From positions 13,138 to 77,137 of the forward strand of contig JAXDBU010000134.1 in the NCBI GenBank assembly GCA_034678485.1: DNA of 64,000 nucleotides, written 5' to 3'. The first letter of the stretch is position 1. Each line of letters begins with the position of its first letter. The notes under the pieces were generated by a model, which searched no databases, had not been told where the DNA came from, and was given only the letters and a program-made list of their open reading frames with translations. This document shows, piece by piece, positions 25,054 through 34,700 of this stretch. Both the position numbers and the translations under genes were made by a program. Origin of the DNA: PLanc-01 sp034678485 (GTDB lineage: Bacteria; Planctomycetota; Phycisphaerae; Sedimentisphaerales; Anaerobacaceae).

Positions 25054-26811
25054 TTGAGGAGATTGCTAAGTGCTAATGAGGCCATCGCACGCGCCGCCTA
25101 CGAGTCGGGCGTGACGGTCGCGACAGGTTATCCGGGCACCCCGTCGACGGAAATCCTGGAGAACGTGGTTCAGTACAAAGGCGACATCTACTGTGAGTGG
25201 TCGCCGAACGAGAAGGTGGCCTTCGAGGTCGCAGCGGCTGCGGCATGTGCCGGGGCGCGGTCCATCGTCACAATGAAGCACGTTGGGCTCAACGTCGCGG
25301 CCGATCCGCTCATGACGCTCAGTTACATCGGCGTCGAAGGGGGTATGGTCATCGTCGTCGCCGACGACCCGGGCATGCACTCCTCGCAGAACGAGCAGGA
25401 CACACGGAATTACGCCCGCTTCGCGAAGATTCCGCTGTTTGAGCCCTCCGACAGCCAGGAGGCGAAGGACTTCGTCGCTGTGGCGATTCGCGTCTCGGAG
25501 GAGTTCAAGACGCCGGTGATTCTGCGGACGACCACGCGGGTCAGCCACTCGCGGAGCCTGGTCGAATTAGGGGAACGGACCGCAAATCCCAAGACGATCG
25601 GCCTGGAGAAGAATCCGCCGCGATTCGTGCCGGTTCCGCTGTGGGGTCGTCCCATGCGGCGCAAGGTCGAGGAGCGGCTCACGCAGTTGAAGCAGGCTGC
25701 GGCAACCTCCCCGGTCAATCGGATCGAATGGCGGGACCGCTCGCTCGGGATCGTGACGCATAGCATCGCGTATCAGTACGTTCGCGAGGTCTGGCCGGAG
25801 GCGTCCGTGCTCAAGCTGGGCATGGCGTATCCCTTCCCGGACTCGCTTCTCAGCGAATTCGCGGCGGGCGTCGAGAAACTGCTCGTCGTCGAGGAATTGG
25901 ACGATTTCCTGCAGGAACACATCAAGGCGCTGGGCATTCCCTGCGTGGGGCGCGAGTTCGTGCCCGGCATCGGCGAGCTATCCGTCACCGTGCTGCAGCA
26001 GAGTCGCGCCGCGATGGAAGGGCGTCAACTCGTCCCGATCCCGGCGCCGAAATACGCGGACGAGCTTCCCGCTCGACCTCCGGTCCTGTGTCCCGGCTGC
26101 CCCCATCGCGGGATCTTCCACGCGCTGGGCAAGCACGACGTGATCGTCACCGGGGACATCGGCTGTTACAGCCTGGGCACGTTCAAGCCGCTCAACCGCT
26201 TGGACATCATCCTGTGCATGGGCGGCGGCGTCTCGATGGCCCACGGCTTGGACAAGGCGGGCGACCCGCGAACCGTCATCGGCATCGTGGGCGACTCGAC
26301 CTTCTTCCACTCGGGCATCACCGGCCTGCTGGATATCGCCTACAACAAAGGCTGTTCGACCATCATCGTGGTGGACAACCGCACGACCGCCATGACGGGA
26401 CACCAGGAGAATCCGGGCACCGGCCTGACGCTGATGGGCGAGAGCACCGTCGCGGCTTCGATCGAGCAGATCGGACGAGCCTGTGGCATCCAGCGGGTCC
26501 GGACGGTGAACCCCTATGACAGCAAGCAGACGGAAAAGGTGATTGCCGAGGAGATCCACGTAAAAGAGCCCTCGCTGATCGTCTCGCGGGCGCCCTGTCC
26601 GCTGCGGGAGCACAAGCGGGTCGGACCGGTTCGACGGATCGATCCGGAGAAGTGCAAGGCCTGCAAGGCGTGTCTGAAACTGGGCTGTCCGGCCATTGAC
26701 GGCGCCGGCGCCAAGCCGCGAATCGACGGATTCCTGTGCAACGGGTGCAGCCTGTGCGAGCAGGTCTGCCGATTCGGAGCGATCACGACCACGCAGGAGG
26801 ACGCGGAATGA
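25054..26811 (+). CDS. iorA: Indolepyruvate ferredoxin oxidoreductase, alpha subunit
   Basis: 585 residues from a TTG at 25054, preferred because GGGAG lies 7 bases upstream and homologues begin at the LLSANEAIA segment; an upstream ATG at 25003 is in frame and possible. It oxidatively decarboxylates aryl pyruvates to aryl-acetyl-CoA using TPP, CoA and ferredoxin. The N-terminal pyrimidine-binding domain has GYPGTPSTEI; the TPP/Mg region has GDIGCYSLGTFKPL and GDSTFFHSGITGL. The C-terminus has two [4Fe-4S] motifs, CKACKACLKLGCP and CNGCSLCEQVC. It overlaps iorB by four bases (ATGA), the tight coupling expected of complex partners. Cytoplasmic, oxygen-sensitive, so an anaerobic lifestyle is implied. 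Confidence 0.93.
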   Translation: MRRLLSANEAIARAAYESGVTVATGYPGTPSTEILENVVQYKGDIYCEWSPNEKVAFEVAAAAACAGARSIVTMKHVGLNVAADPLMTLSYIGVEGGMVIVVADDPGMHSSQNEQDTRNYARFAKIPLFEPSDSQEAKDFVAVAIRVSEEFKTPVILRTTTRVSHSRSLVELGERTANPKTIGLEKNPPRFVPVPLWGRPMRRKVEERLTQLKQAAATSPVNRIEWRDRSLGIVTHSIAYQYVREVWPEASVLKLGMAYPFPDSLLSEFAAGVEKLLVVEELDDFLQEHIKALGIPCVGREFVPGIGELSVTVLQQSRAAMEGRQLVPIPAPKYADELPARPPVLCPGCPHRGIFHALGKHDVIVTGDIGCYSLGTFKPLNRLDIILCMGGGVSMAHGLDKAGDPRTVIGIVGDSTFFHSGITGLLDIAYNKGCSTIIVVDNRTTAMTGHQENPGTGLTLMGESTVAASIEQIGRACGIQRVRTVNPYDSKQTEKVIAEEIHVKEPSLIVSRAPCPLREHKRVGPVRRIDPEKCKACKACLKLGCPAIDGAGAKPRIDGFLCNGCSLCEQVCRFGAITTTQEDAE

Positions 26812-27392
26812 ATAACACGGAGACAACGAGCGTGGTCCTGGTCGGCGTCGGCGGCCAGGGAATCCTCCTGGCCAGCGAGATTGTCGCTCAGACCGCGATG
26901 GTGGCCGGCTTCGATGTCAAGACGAACGAGGTTCACGGCATGGCGCAGCGCGGCGGATCGGTCGTCGCGCAGATTCGCTACGGACGCCAGGTGCACAGTC
27001 CGCTGGTGAGCAAGGGCACAGCCAGCGTATTGGGGGCTCTGGAGCGGATCGAAGCATTGCGATATGCCGACTACCTGGCGCCGGGCGGCCTGGTCGTCGT
27101 CAACAGCCAGGTGATTACGCCGGTGACGGTCTCGATGGGAGCCGCACGGTATCCGGATGACGCCGAAGCGAAGCTGCGCGACCAGTTCGATCGGCTGATC
27201 TATGTGGACGCAGGGGCGAAAGCAATCGAGCTGGGCAATATTCGCGTGGCGAACGTGATCCTGCTCGGGGCCCTGTCCACTGGTTTGGATCTTCCGCTCG
27301 ACGCCTGGCGAACCGGTGTCGCGAACTGCGTGAAACCGCAATACAGAGACCTGAACGTGCAGGCGTTCGAGGTCGGGAGGAATTTGGCATGA
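26808..27392 (+). CDS. iorB: Indolepyruvate ferredoxin oxidoreductase, beta subunit
   Basis: 194 residues, the normal size of IorB, from the ATG at 26808 that overlaps the iorA stop as ATGA. It carries the gamma-type fold of 2-oxoacid:ferredoxin oxidoreductases: VGVGGQGILLASEIVAQTAM near the N-terminus and VHGMAQRGGSVVAQIRYG for CoA/subunit contacts. It forms the catalytic complex with IorA. Its own stop overlaps the next gene's start (ATGA again), so iorA-iorB-paaK are translationally coupled. Confidence 0.92.
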   Translation: MNNTETTSVVLVGVGGQGILLASEIVAQTAMVAGFDVKTNEVHGMAQRGGSVVAQIRYGRQVHSPLVSKGTASVLGALERIEALRYADYLAPGGLVVVNSQVITPVTVSMGAARYPDDAEAKLRDQFDRLIYVDAGAKAIELGNIRVANVILLGALSTGLDLPLDAWRTGVANCVKPQYRDLNVQAFEVGRNLA

Positions 27393-28675
27393 GCGCGTTC
27401 TTTCAGGAGGCGCTGGAAACTGCATCCTTAGACGAGATCCGTTCTCTCCAGACGAGCCGGCTCAAGAAGATGGTTCGGCATGTGTACGAGCATAACGAGG
27501 TCTACCGCGAGCGTCTGAAGGCGCGTGGCGTCGGACCCGAGGGGGTCCGGTCGCTCGACGATCTTCGCAAGCTGCCCCTGATGAACAAGGAGCTGTTGCG
27601 GGAAACCTATCCGATGAAGCTCCTGTGCGTGCCGGCCAGCGAGATCATCGAGATGCACATGTCCAGCGGCTCGACGGGCGCCCCGATCGTCATGCCTTAC
27701 ACGAGGGCGGATTTGCAGCAGTGGGCGGAGTGCATGGCTCGCTGCTATTTCATGGCGGGCGCCCGGGCGAGCGACCCGGTTCAGATCACGCCGTCGTTCG
27801 GCCTGTTCAACGGCGGGTTCGGCATGTATCACGGCGCCAGGGCGGCGGGGCTGTTCATCATCCCGACCGGCGCGGGCAACACGCCGAGACAGATCCGCCT
27901 GGCCCAGGACTTCGGCACTCGCGTCGTCACGGGCGTCGTCAGCTACGGAATCCGGATCATGGAGGTCCTGCAGGAGATGTCCGAGACGCTGCCCCAGCTC
28001 AAGATCGGCATCTTCGGCGCCGAGGTCTTCTCGGATTCGATGAAACAAAAGATGAAATCCGGCCTGGGCATCGATGTGTTCGACATCTACGGCATGACCG
28101 AGACCGGCGGTGTCGGCACGCTGGGCCAGGATTGCCCGGCCCACCACGGTATCCACGTCTGGGAAGACCACTACGTCCTGGAAGTGCTGGAGCCCAAGAG
28201 CGAGACGCCGGTCGCCGACGGGCAAGAGGGCGAGCTGGTGGTGACCTCGCTGACGCGAGAGGCGCTGCCGGTGATTCGCTTCCGCACGGGCGACCTGACG
28301 CGGGTTCTGAGCCGGGACAAGTGCGCGTGCGGGCGCACCCACGTTCGAATCGCTCCGATCACCGGGCGCGTGGACGACATGCTCATCGTCAAGGGGGTCA
28401 ATTTCTTCCCGAAGCAGATCGAGCAGGCCTTGATGCAAATCCCGGGCGTCGGCGCCAACTACCAGATCATTCTCGAAGACGTCGACGGCGTGCGGGATGT
28501 TACCGTCAACGTCGAGGCCGAACCCCAGGTGACTGGCTTCACGGTCGAGAAGGTGCTGAAAGAGGCCTTGGGCTTCAGTCCTAAGGGCGATGTGTTCGCC
28601 ATTGGCGCATTGCCGCGCCAGCAGGGCAAGGCCCAGCGCGTTTTCCGTAGAGACAAGGACGGGAACCTGACGTAA
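27389..28675 (+). CDS. paaK: Phenylacetate-CoA ligase family protein
   Basis: 428 residues, typical of PaaK (~430). It activates aryl acetates to CoA thioesters with ATP giving AMP. Motifs in order: the P-loop-like SSGSTGAPIVM (~93), DIYGMTETGG (~237), FRTGDLTR (~301), the hinge KGVNFFPKQIEQAL (~338) and the C-terminal lysine region GKAQRVFRRD. It overlaps iorB by four bases. IorAB makes aryl-acetyl-CoA from the pyruvate analogue; PaaK can make the same class from the free acid, or run in reverse to conserve ATP. The substrate is not determinable from sequence; other ligases of this family use benzoate analogues. Confidence 0.9.
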   Translation: MSAFFQEALETASLDEIRSLQTSRLKKMVRHVYEHNEVYRERLKARGVGPEGVRSLDDLRKLPLMNKELLRETYPMKLLCVPASEIIEMHMSSGSTGAPIVMPYTRADLQQWAECMARCYFMAGARASDPVQITPSFGLFNGGFGMYHGARAAGLFIIPTGAGNTPRQIRLAQDFGTRVVTGVVSYGIRIMEVLQEMSETLPQLKIGIFGAEVFSDSMKQKMKSGLGIDVFDIYGMTETGGVGTLGQDCPAHHGIHVWEDHYVLEVLEPKSETPVADGQEGELVVTSLTREALPVIRFRTGDLTRVLSRDKCACGRTHVRIAPITGRVDDMLIVKGVNFFPKQIEQALMQIPGVGANYQIILEDVDGVRDVTVNVEAEPQVTGFTVEKVLKEALGFSPKGDVFAIGALPRQQGKAQRVFRRDKDGNLT

Positions 28676-28728
28676 CCGGGTCCCCCAAGATTTAGGATCA
28701 ACCCTGTATCCAGAAAGGGGAGAGAGCC

Positions 28729-29772
28729 ATGAACAAGCATGTAGTTGCGGTGGTGGTTGCGGCGGCAGTGCTGTCGCTCCTTGCGTTCGGCTGCGTCAAG
28801 AAGGCCGGCCAAAAGGGCGGTCCAAGTCAGGCGAAGGTGATCAAGCTGACGTACGCGAATTTCCCTCCGGCCCCGACGTTCCCCTGTGTACAGATGGAAC
28901 GATGGAAGCAAGAGGTGGAGAAACGCACCAACGGCAAGGTCGCGGTCGAGACCTATCCCGGCGGAACGCTGCTCGACGCGAAAGACATCATGGACGGCGT
29001 CATCGGGGGCCAGGCGGATATCGGCTGTCTGTGCATGGCCTACCAGCCCGGGCGGTTCGCGGTCACCAACGCCACCTCCCTGCCCCTGGGAATTCCCAAT
29101 GCCAAGGTGGGCAGCCAGGTCCTCTGGGACGTGTACACCAAGCACAAGCCCCAGGAGTTCAAGGACGTGAAAGTCCTGACCATGTTCGCCTGCGCCCCGT
29201 CGAACATCATGTCGAGCAAGCCGATTCGCACGCTGGCCGACGTCAAGGGGCAGGACCTGAGAGCCAGCGGCGGCGCCGCAGAGATCCTCCAGGCCTGGGG
29301 CGCCAATCAGGTCGGCATGCCGATGAGCGACGCGCCCGAGGCCCTGCAGAAGGGGACCGTGCAAGGTCTGTTCTCCTCCGTCGAAGTGATGAAGGACTTC
29401 AAGTTCGCGGAGCAGTGCAAGTTCGTCACGCTCACCGACACGGTGATCTATCCCTTCGCGGTCGTGATGAACAAGGCCAAGTGGGACAGCCTTCCGCAGG
29501 ACGTTCAGAAGGTCATGGACGATCTGGCTGTGGAGCAGTGTCTCTGGACCGGCGAATACATGGACAACCACTGCACCGAATCCCTTGAATGGTCGAAGAC
29601 GGATCAGCAGGTCGAGGTGATCTCGCTGTCCGCGGAAGAGAAGGCACAATGGGACAAGGCGCTGGAGCCGATGACCGCCGCCTGGATCGAAGCCAACACC
29701 CAGAAGGGTCTGCCTGCGGCTCAGATCGTCGCGGACATCAAGGCCTCCATTGCGGCCCATCGTGGTAAATAG
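28729..29772 (+). CDS. dctP: TRAP transporter substrate-binding lipoprotein, DctP family
   Basis: 347 residues with a lipoprotein signal (MNKHVVAVVVAAAVLSLLAFGC, C22) instead of the usual cleavable periplasmic signal, so it is probably membrane-anchored. DctP features: LTYANFPPAPTFPCVQMERWKQEVEKRTNGKVAVETYPGG, the conserved substrate-facing region (LKG-like) DVKGQDLRASGG, GVYPFAVV-like TVIYPFAVVMNKAKWDSLP. GGGGAGAG ribosome site before the ATG. It lies 53 bases after paaK and is followed by the two membrane subunits. It captures an organic acid for sodium-coupled import; context suggests an aryl or keto acid, by inference. Confidence 0.88.
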   Translation: MNKHVVAVVVAAAVLSLLAFGCVKKAGQKGGPSQAKVIKLTYANFPPAPTFPCVQMERWKQEVEKRTNGKVAVETYPGGTLLDAKDIMDGVIGGQADIGCLCMAYQPGRFAVTNATSLPLGIPNAKVGSQVLWDVYTKHKPQEFKDVKVLTMFACAPSNIMSSKPIRTLADVKGQDLRASGGAAEILQAWGANQVGMPMSDAPEALQKGTVQGLFSSVEVMKDFKFAEQCKFVTLTDTVIYPFAVVMNKAKWDSLPQDVQKVMDDLAVEQCLWTGEYMDNHCTESLEWSKTDQQVEVISLSAEEKAQWDKALEPMTAAWIEANTQKGLPAAQIVADIKASIAAHRGK

Positions 29773-29854
29773 TCGCCGGATCAGGCAGCCATTGTGCGAA
29801 GAACCAGTCGCAGAACGCATTGCGACGCGTATGGTGACAAGGGGAGAAACGCGG

Positions 29855-30370
29855 ATGATTGACTTGCTCGTCAAGTTGGAGAGACTCGTGCAAAGGGCGC
29901 TGCTGGCGGCGGGCGCCCTGTTCCTGCTGATCATGGTCGGCCTGACCAGCGCGGACATCGGTATACGCCTCTTCGCGGCGCCCATTCCGGGCGTCTACGA
30001 GTTGATGGGATACTTCGGCGCCCTGGTCATTGCCTGCTCGCTCGCGTATACGCAGCGCCGCAAGGACCATATCGCCGTGGACATCTTGGTCACGCACTAT
30101 CCCAAGACCGTGAGAAAAGTCTTGGAGATCACCAATCGAGCCGTGTGCATGCTCTTCAGCGGGCTGGCTGCCTGGCAGATCGGCAGACTGGCTACCACTT
30201 TGATGAAGAGCGGTGAACTGACCGAGACCCTGCGGATCGTCTACTATCCTTTCGCCTACGGGGTTGCCGCCGGGTTTGGCCTGCTGGCCGTCGTGTTCCT
30301 GGCAGAACTGATCCGCGGTTTTGCCCCAGTCCGTGCAGAAACTGAATCAGAACAGGAGCAGCCGGTATGA
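29855..30370 (+). CDS. dctQ: TRAP transporter small permease, DctQ family
   Basis: 171 residues from the ATG at 29855, chosen for the AGGGGAGAAACGCGG site directly upstream. Four membrane helices are visible, with the family's characteristic short loop after helix 2 (YTQRRKDHIAVDILVTHYP). The C-terminal RGFAPVRAETESEQEQPV is cytoplasmic. It overlaps dctM by four bases. With DctP and DctM it forms the tripartite ATP-independent periplasmic carrier in the inner membrane. Confidence 0.9.
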   Translation: MIDLLVKLERLVQRALLAAGALFLLIMVGLTSADIGIRLFAAPIPGVYELMGYFGALVIACSLAYTQRRKDHIAVDILVTHYPKTVRKVLEITNRAVCMLFSGLAAWQIGRLATTLMKSGELTETLRIVYYPFAYGVAAGFGLLAVVFLAELIRGFAPVRAETESEQEQPV

Positions 30371-31671
30371 GCGCCACGATCGTTGGTATTCTGGGCGTCG
30401 TGATTCTGATGCTGGTGCTGTTCCTGCTGGGCACGAGCGTTGGCTTTGCCATGGCCATAGTGGGTTTTCTCGGTTTCGCCTATCTCGTCTCGTTCGATGC
30501 GGCGTTGAACATGGTCGGCACGACCCTGTGGTCCACCTTCTCCAAGTACGGTCTGACGGTGATTCCCCTGTTCATCCTGATGGGCCAGGTGGCGTTTCAT
30601 TCCGGGGTCAACGAGCGGCTGTACAACGCGGCCTATCACTGGATCGGCCATATTCGCGGCGGGTTGGCGATGGCGACCATCGCGGCGTGCGCCGCTTTCT
30701 CCGCGATCTGCGGATCGAATACTGCGACCGCCGCGACCATGGCCACCGTCGCGCTGCCTCAGATGAAGAAGTACCGTTACCATCCGATGCTCAGTACCGG
30801 AGCGGTCGCCAGCGGATCGACGCTGGGGGTCGTGATCCCGCCCAGCGTGGTGCTCATCATCATCGGACTGAGCACAGGACAGTCCATAGCCGAGCTGTTC
30901 TACGGCGGGATCGGCGCGGGACTCGTTCTGACCGTGTTGCTGATCGCGACCGTGTACGTTCTGTGCCTGGTGTGTCCCCAGTGGGGACCGGTCGGCGGCA
31001 AGAGTGCCTGGCGAGAGAGGCTCCTCTCGCTGTTTGGGGCCGTCGAGATGATCACGCTGTTCTCGCTGGTCATTCTCGGACTGTACTTCGGGCTGTTCAC
31101 GCCCACCGAAGCAGGCGCCGCCGGTGCGTTTCTGGCGATCCTGATTTCCGTGGCCCGGCGCAGACTGTCGTTCAAGAGCTTCCTGGCCGCCTTGAAGGAC
31201 ACGCTCCGCGCCTCCTGCATGGTCGTTACCATTGTCGCGGGCGCCGTGATCTTCGGCAAGTTCCTCACGGTCACTCGCATTCCCAACGACCTGGCGGGTT
31301 GGGTGGCCGGACTGCCGGTGCCGCCGACGGTGATCCTCCTTATCGTCTTTGCCATGTACATCCTGGGCGGCGCGGTGATGGATGCCTTGGCGCTGCTGAT
31401 GATCACGATCCCGATCTTCTTCCCCCTGGCCGACCAGCTCGGCTACGATCCGATCTGGTTCGGCGTGGTGGTCACGGTGATTACGACGCTGGGGGCGATC
31501 ACGCCGCCGGTCGGCGCGACGACCTACGTCGTGGCCGGCATGGCCAAAGACATTCCCCTCAGAGATGTTTTCAAGGGCGTTTCCTTCTTCCTCCCGGCTT
31601 ATATCATTTGTATCGGCCTGTTGATGCTCTTCCCGAAACTCATTACCGTTCTGCCTGCCCTGCTGCACTGA
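30367..31671 (+). CDS. dctM: TRAP transporter large permease, DctM family
   Basis: 434 residues, the usual size, with about eleven to twelve hydrophobic helices. Family signatures include PLFILMGQVAFHSG near residue 65, AAFSAICGSNTATAATMATVALPQMKKYRYHP (a DctM hallmark, ~110) and GAVMDALALLMITIPIFFPLADQLGYDPIWFGVVV near the C-terminus. ATGA overlap with dctQ. It is the sodium-coupled transport subunit. It ends the plus-strand operon beginning at iorA and converges on a GH78 gene with 125 bases between. Confidence 0.92.
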   Translation: MSATIVGILGVVILMLVLFLLGTSVGFAMAIVGFLGFAYLVSFDAALNMVGTTLWSTFSKYGLTVIPLFILMGQVAFHSGVNERLYNAAYHWIGHIRGGLAMATIAACAAFSAICGSNTATAATMATVALPQMKKYRYHPMLSTGAVASGSTLGVVIPPSVVLIIIGLSTGQSIAELFYGGIGAGLVLTVLLIATVYVLCLVCPQWGPVGGKSAWRERLLSLFGAVEMITLFSLVILGLYFGLFTPTEAGAAGAFLAILISVARRRLSFKSFLAALKDTLRASCMVVTIVAGAVIFGKFLTVTRIPNDLAGWVAGLPVPPTVILLIVFAMYILGGAVMDALALLMITIPIFFPLADQLGYDPIWFGVVVTVITTLGAITPPVGATTYVVAGMAKDIPLRDVFKGVSFFLPAYIICIGLLMLFPKLITVLPALLH

Positions 31672-31738
31672 GGTCTTGCTTCGCCGACCGTCTGGCTCCG
31701 CCACGAGCGCGATGCAGACACGTCTCGACGGCATCGCT

Positions 31739-31797
31739 ATCCGCAGGACCCCGGGCGATGCGGCGCCACCGGCAGGTTCGTGACAATCCCTGCGGAT
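31739..31797. repeat. Nine-base inverted repeat between convergent dctM and GH78 genes
   Basis: ATCCGCAGG (31739-31747) and CCTGCGGAT (31789-31797) are perfect complements with a 41-base, GC-rich interior. The 3' arm abuts the stop codon of the minus-strand GH78 gene. It may separate the two convergent transcripts, but no T-run follows on either side. Confidence 0.35.
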
Positions 31798-34700
31798 TAT
31801 CGCGGTGGTTCGTGTCCGTCTGTCTTCCATTCCGATGCGAAGACGTAATGTCCCGACTCAACGGCAAAGACGGCATTGCCGTCTTCCGCACGGAGGAATC
31901 TGACGCCTCTGGCCTGACCGGCTGGTTTGCCGCTCTCCGTGACGGATTCCGGATTCGTCGTCGGCACATACACCGTGGCACTTGTGTTGGCGGGGATTTC
32001 GACGTTCAACCTGAACTTGCCGTCCGCGATCTTCCAGTCGCCTGCAATCAGGCCGCGAATCGACATGTACGTGCCTTTTGCCCATTCCAGCCCACCGCCC
32101 GGACGCGGGTGAATCACAAATCGCTTGAAGGCGGGGTACGCTTCGTCGGGATTGATCCCGATGATGTTCCGCCACATCCATTCTCCCACGGAACCCAGAG
32201 CCCAGTGGTTGAACGAATTCATGCCGGGGTTTTGGAAGCCTCGACCCTTGACATAGCCGTCCCAGCGTTCCCAGATCGTCGTGGCGCCCTGCTCCACCAT
32301 GAATCCCCACGACGGGAAAGACCGCAGGTTCAGCAGGCGGTACGCTTCGTCGTTGTACCCGTTGCGCGTCAACTCCAGCATCAGCCGATGCGTGGTCTGG
32401 ATCCCCGTGGACATGTGGCCGCCGTAGCGTGCGAACCCTTCGACCATATGCTTCGCAGCAAGCGGCCGCAGAGTGTCGGGCAGCAGGTTGAAGCGAAGGG
32501 CCAGGGCGTAGCCCGCCTGGGTGTCGCCTTCAATTCTCCCGTCTGGGGTGACATATTTCTTGTTGAAGGCAGCTTTGATCTCTTCGAACATCTGTCCATA
32601 TTTCTGCGCCTCGCTCTTGCGACCGATCACGTCGGCCATCTTGGCCACGATCTCTGTCGAATGAGCGAAGAATGCCGTAGCCAATACCTGCGGAGGCACG
32701 GCGCCGCCTGTCTTCGGCCAACCTTCCATGATGATCGTGTTGCCGTTGAGCCAATCGTTGAACTTGTCGCCCAGGGCGTTCTCCCAGAGCATGTTGGGGT
32801 TCTTGCTGCGGACGAAATCCACCCAGCGCCGCGCCGACTCGAAGTGTTCCTCAAGAATGCGCGTATCGGCATAGTTCTGGTACACGCGCCAGGGCACCAC
32901 GGTGCCGGCGTCGGCCCAGGCCGGCGTCCCGCCGGACCACGAATTCTGCAGCATGGGAGCGAAGTTGGGGTAGCGTCCGTCGTCGGTCTGAGAATCACGC
33001 ACGTCCGGTATCCACTTGCTGAAGAAGCCGGCCATGTCCATATTGAATATGGCCGTCTGAGCGAACGCTTGAATGTCGCCCATCCACCCTGCGCGTTCAT
33101 TACGCTGCGGGCAGTCGGTGGGTATGCTGTGCATATTGCCGCGCTGCACCCATACGACCATGTGCATGATCTGATTGATGAGCTTGCTCGAACACTCGAA
33201 ACGACCGGCGTCCGGCGCCGCGGAATGGAACACCCGTCCCAGTATGTCGTCCGTCGCGGGTTTGTAGGACACTCCGGTCAGTTCCACATAGCGGAAACCA
33301 TGATAGGTGAAGTGCGGCTCGTATGTCTCCTCGTCGTCCGAGCGCTTGGTGTAGATCTCCATCTGGTTTGCGCCGCGTATGTTGTCGGTGTAGATCGTGC
33401 CGTCATCGTTGAGCATTTCCGCGTGGCGCAGCGTAACGGTGCCGCCGGACGGGCCGCGGACCTTGAGCCTGCACCAGCCGACCATGTTCTGGCCCAGATC
33501 GTACACGTATACACCGGGTTTGGGCTCCGTCACGTTTACAGGCTTGCGCTCCTGGATCACGCGAATCGGCTCGTTGCACTGCCATACCAGATTCGCCTGG
33601 GCGAACTCATCGACGATGTGTGCGGGGTGCCAACCGCGGTCATCGAAGCCCGGACTATCCCACCCTTTCAATTCCTTGCGGGCATCATAGACTTCGCCGT
33701 CGTAGAGGCTGCCCGACCGGATCGGCCCGTCGCTCATGCATCGCCACGAGGGATCCGTGAGAATCGTCTGCGTCTTTCCACCGGCCAGGTTGATATCCAG
33801 CCGCATGAGGAAACCCCTCTGACCATGAAAAGGTCGAGCATCAGGTGCAGGGGATCCAAAGAATCGACCGCCGTGCCAGCCGTCCCCCAGAATTGCGCCC
33901 ATGGCGTTGTCTCCAGAGACGATCAGGTCGGTCACGTCGAACGTCTGATACTGAACGCGCCTGTCGTAGACCGTATACTCGGGCGCGAGGAGGTGATCGC
34001 CCACGCGCTTGCCGTTCAGGTGCAGTTCGTACAGACCCAGGCCGGTGACGTAGACGGTCGCCCGATTGACTCGCTCACGCACGGCAAACGACTTGCGCAG
34101 CATTGTGGCCGGCTTGGGCTCGATATCACCTGCGTCGGGTTTCTCCCGGCCATCCGCGAGATTCGACCGCGCCCAACCTCCGGCGTCAATCGTATCGAGA
34201 GCCCTCACGGCAGCGCCCTGCGCGACGTTCTTATCGCCTGACAGGACGTTCATTTCCGCCAGCGCGAAGGCGAAGTTGTTCCCCTCGCGTGCACGCAGCT
34301 TCGTCACGGTCAGCCGCACGTAACGAGCCTGGACTGACGCGAAGTGATAGACCGGCGCATCGTGGCCGGGATTCGCCACATCCTTGTCCGTGCAATCGAC
34401 CACGGTCTTCGCGTCCGAGAAGTCCTGTTCTTGTGCCGTTTCGATCTTGAACCTCACCGGGAACAGGAAACCGGGCGTATCCGGGCTGAAGTCGTACGGT
34501 CGCGCGCCAACCAAGCGCACCGCGTCGATCTGCTTCGATTCACCCAGATCGGTGCTGACCCACTTTGTGGTGTCAGCCGAATTGGCGATCTGGCTGTGAT
34601 AGCCGTTGTGCGGCGTTCGATACGATGCCTGTCCCTCATGCGCAATCCACTGTGCCTTCCACTCCGACGGGTCGAGCAATCCCATGGACCACAACGCAGG

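Noticed and set aside
31672..31796. Rho-independent terminator between dctM and GH78
   Set aside because: An inverted repeat is present but no T-run on either strand; kept only as a repeat.
30321..34241. 1306-codon open frame on the plus strand across dctM and the GH78 gene
   Set aside because: It overlaps dctM in another frame and runs antisense to GH78; both have clear family motifs.
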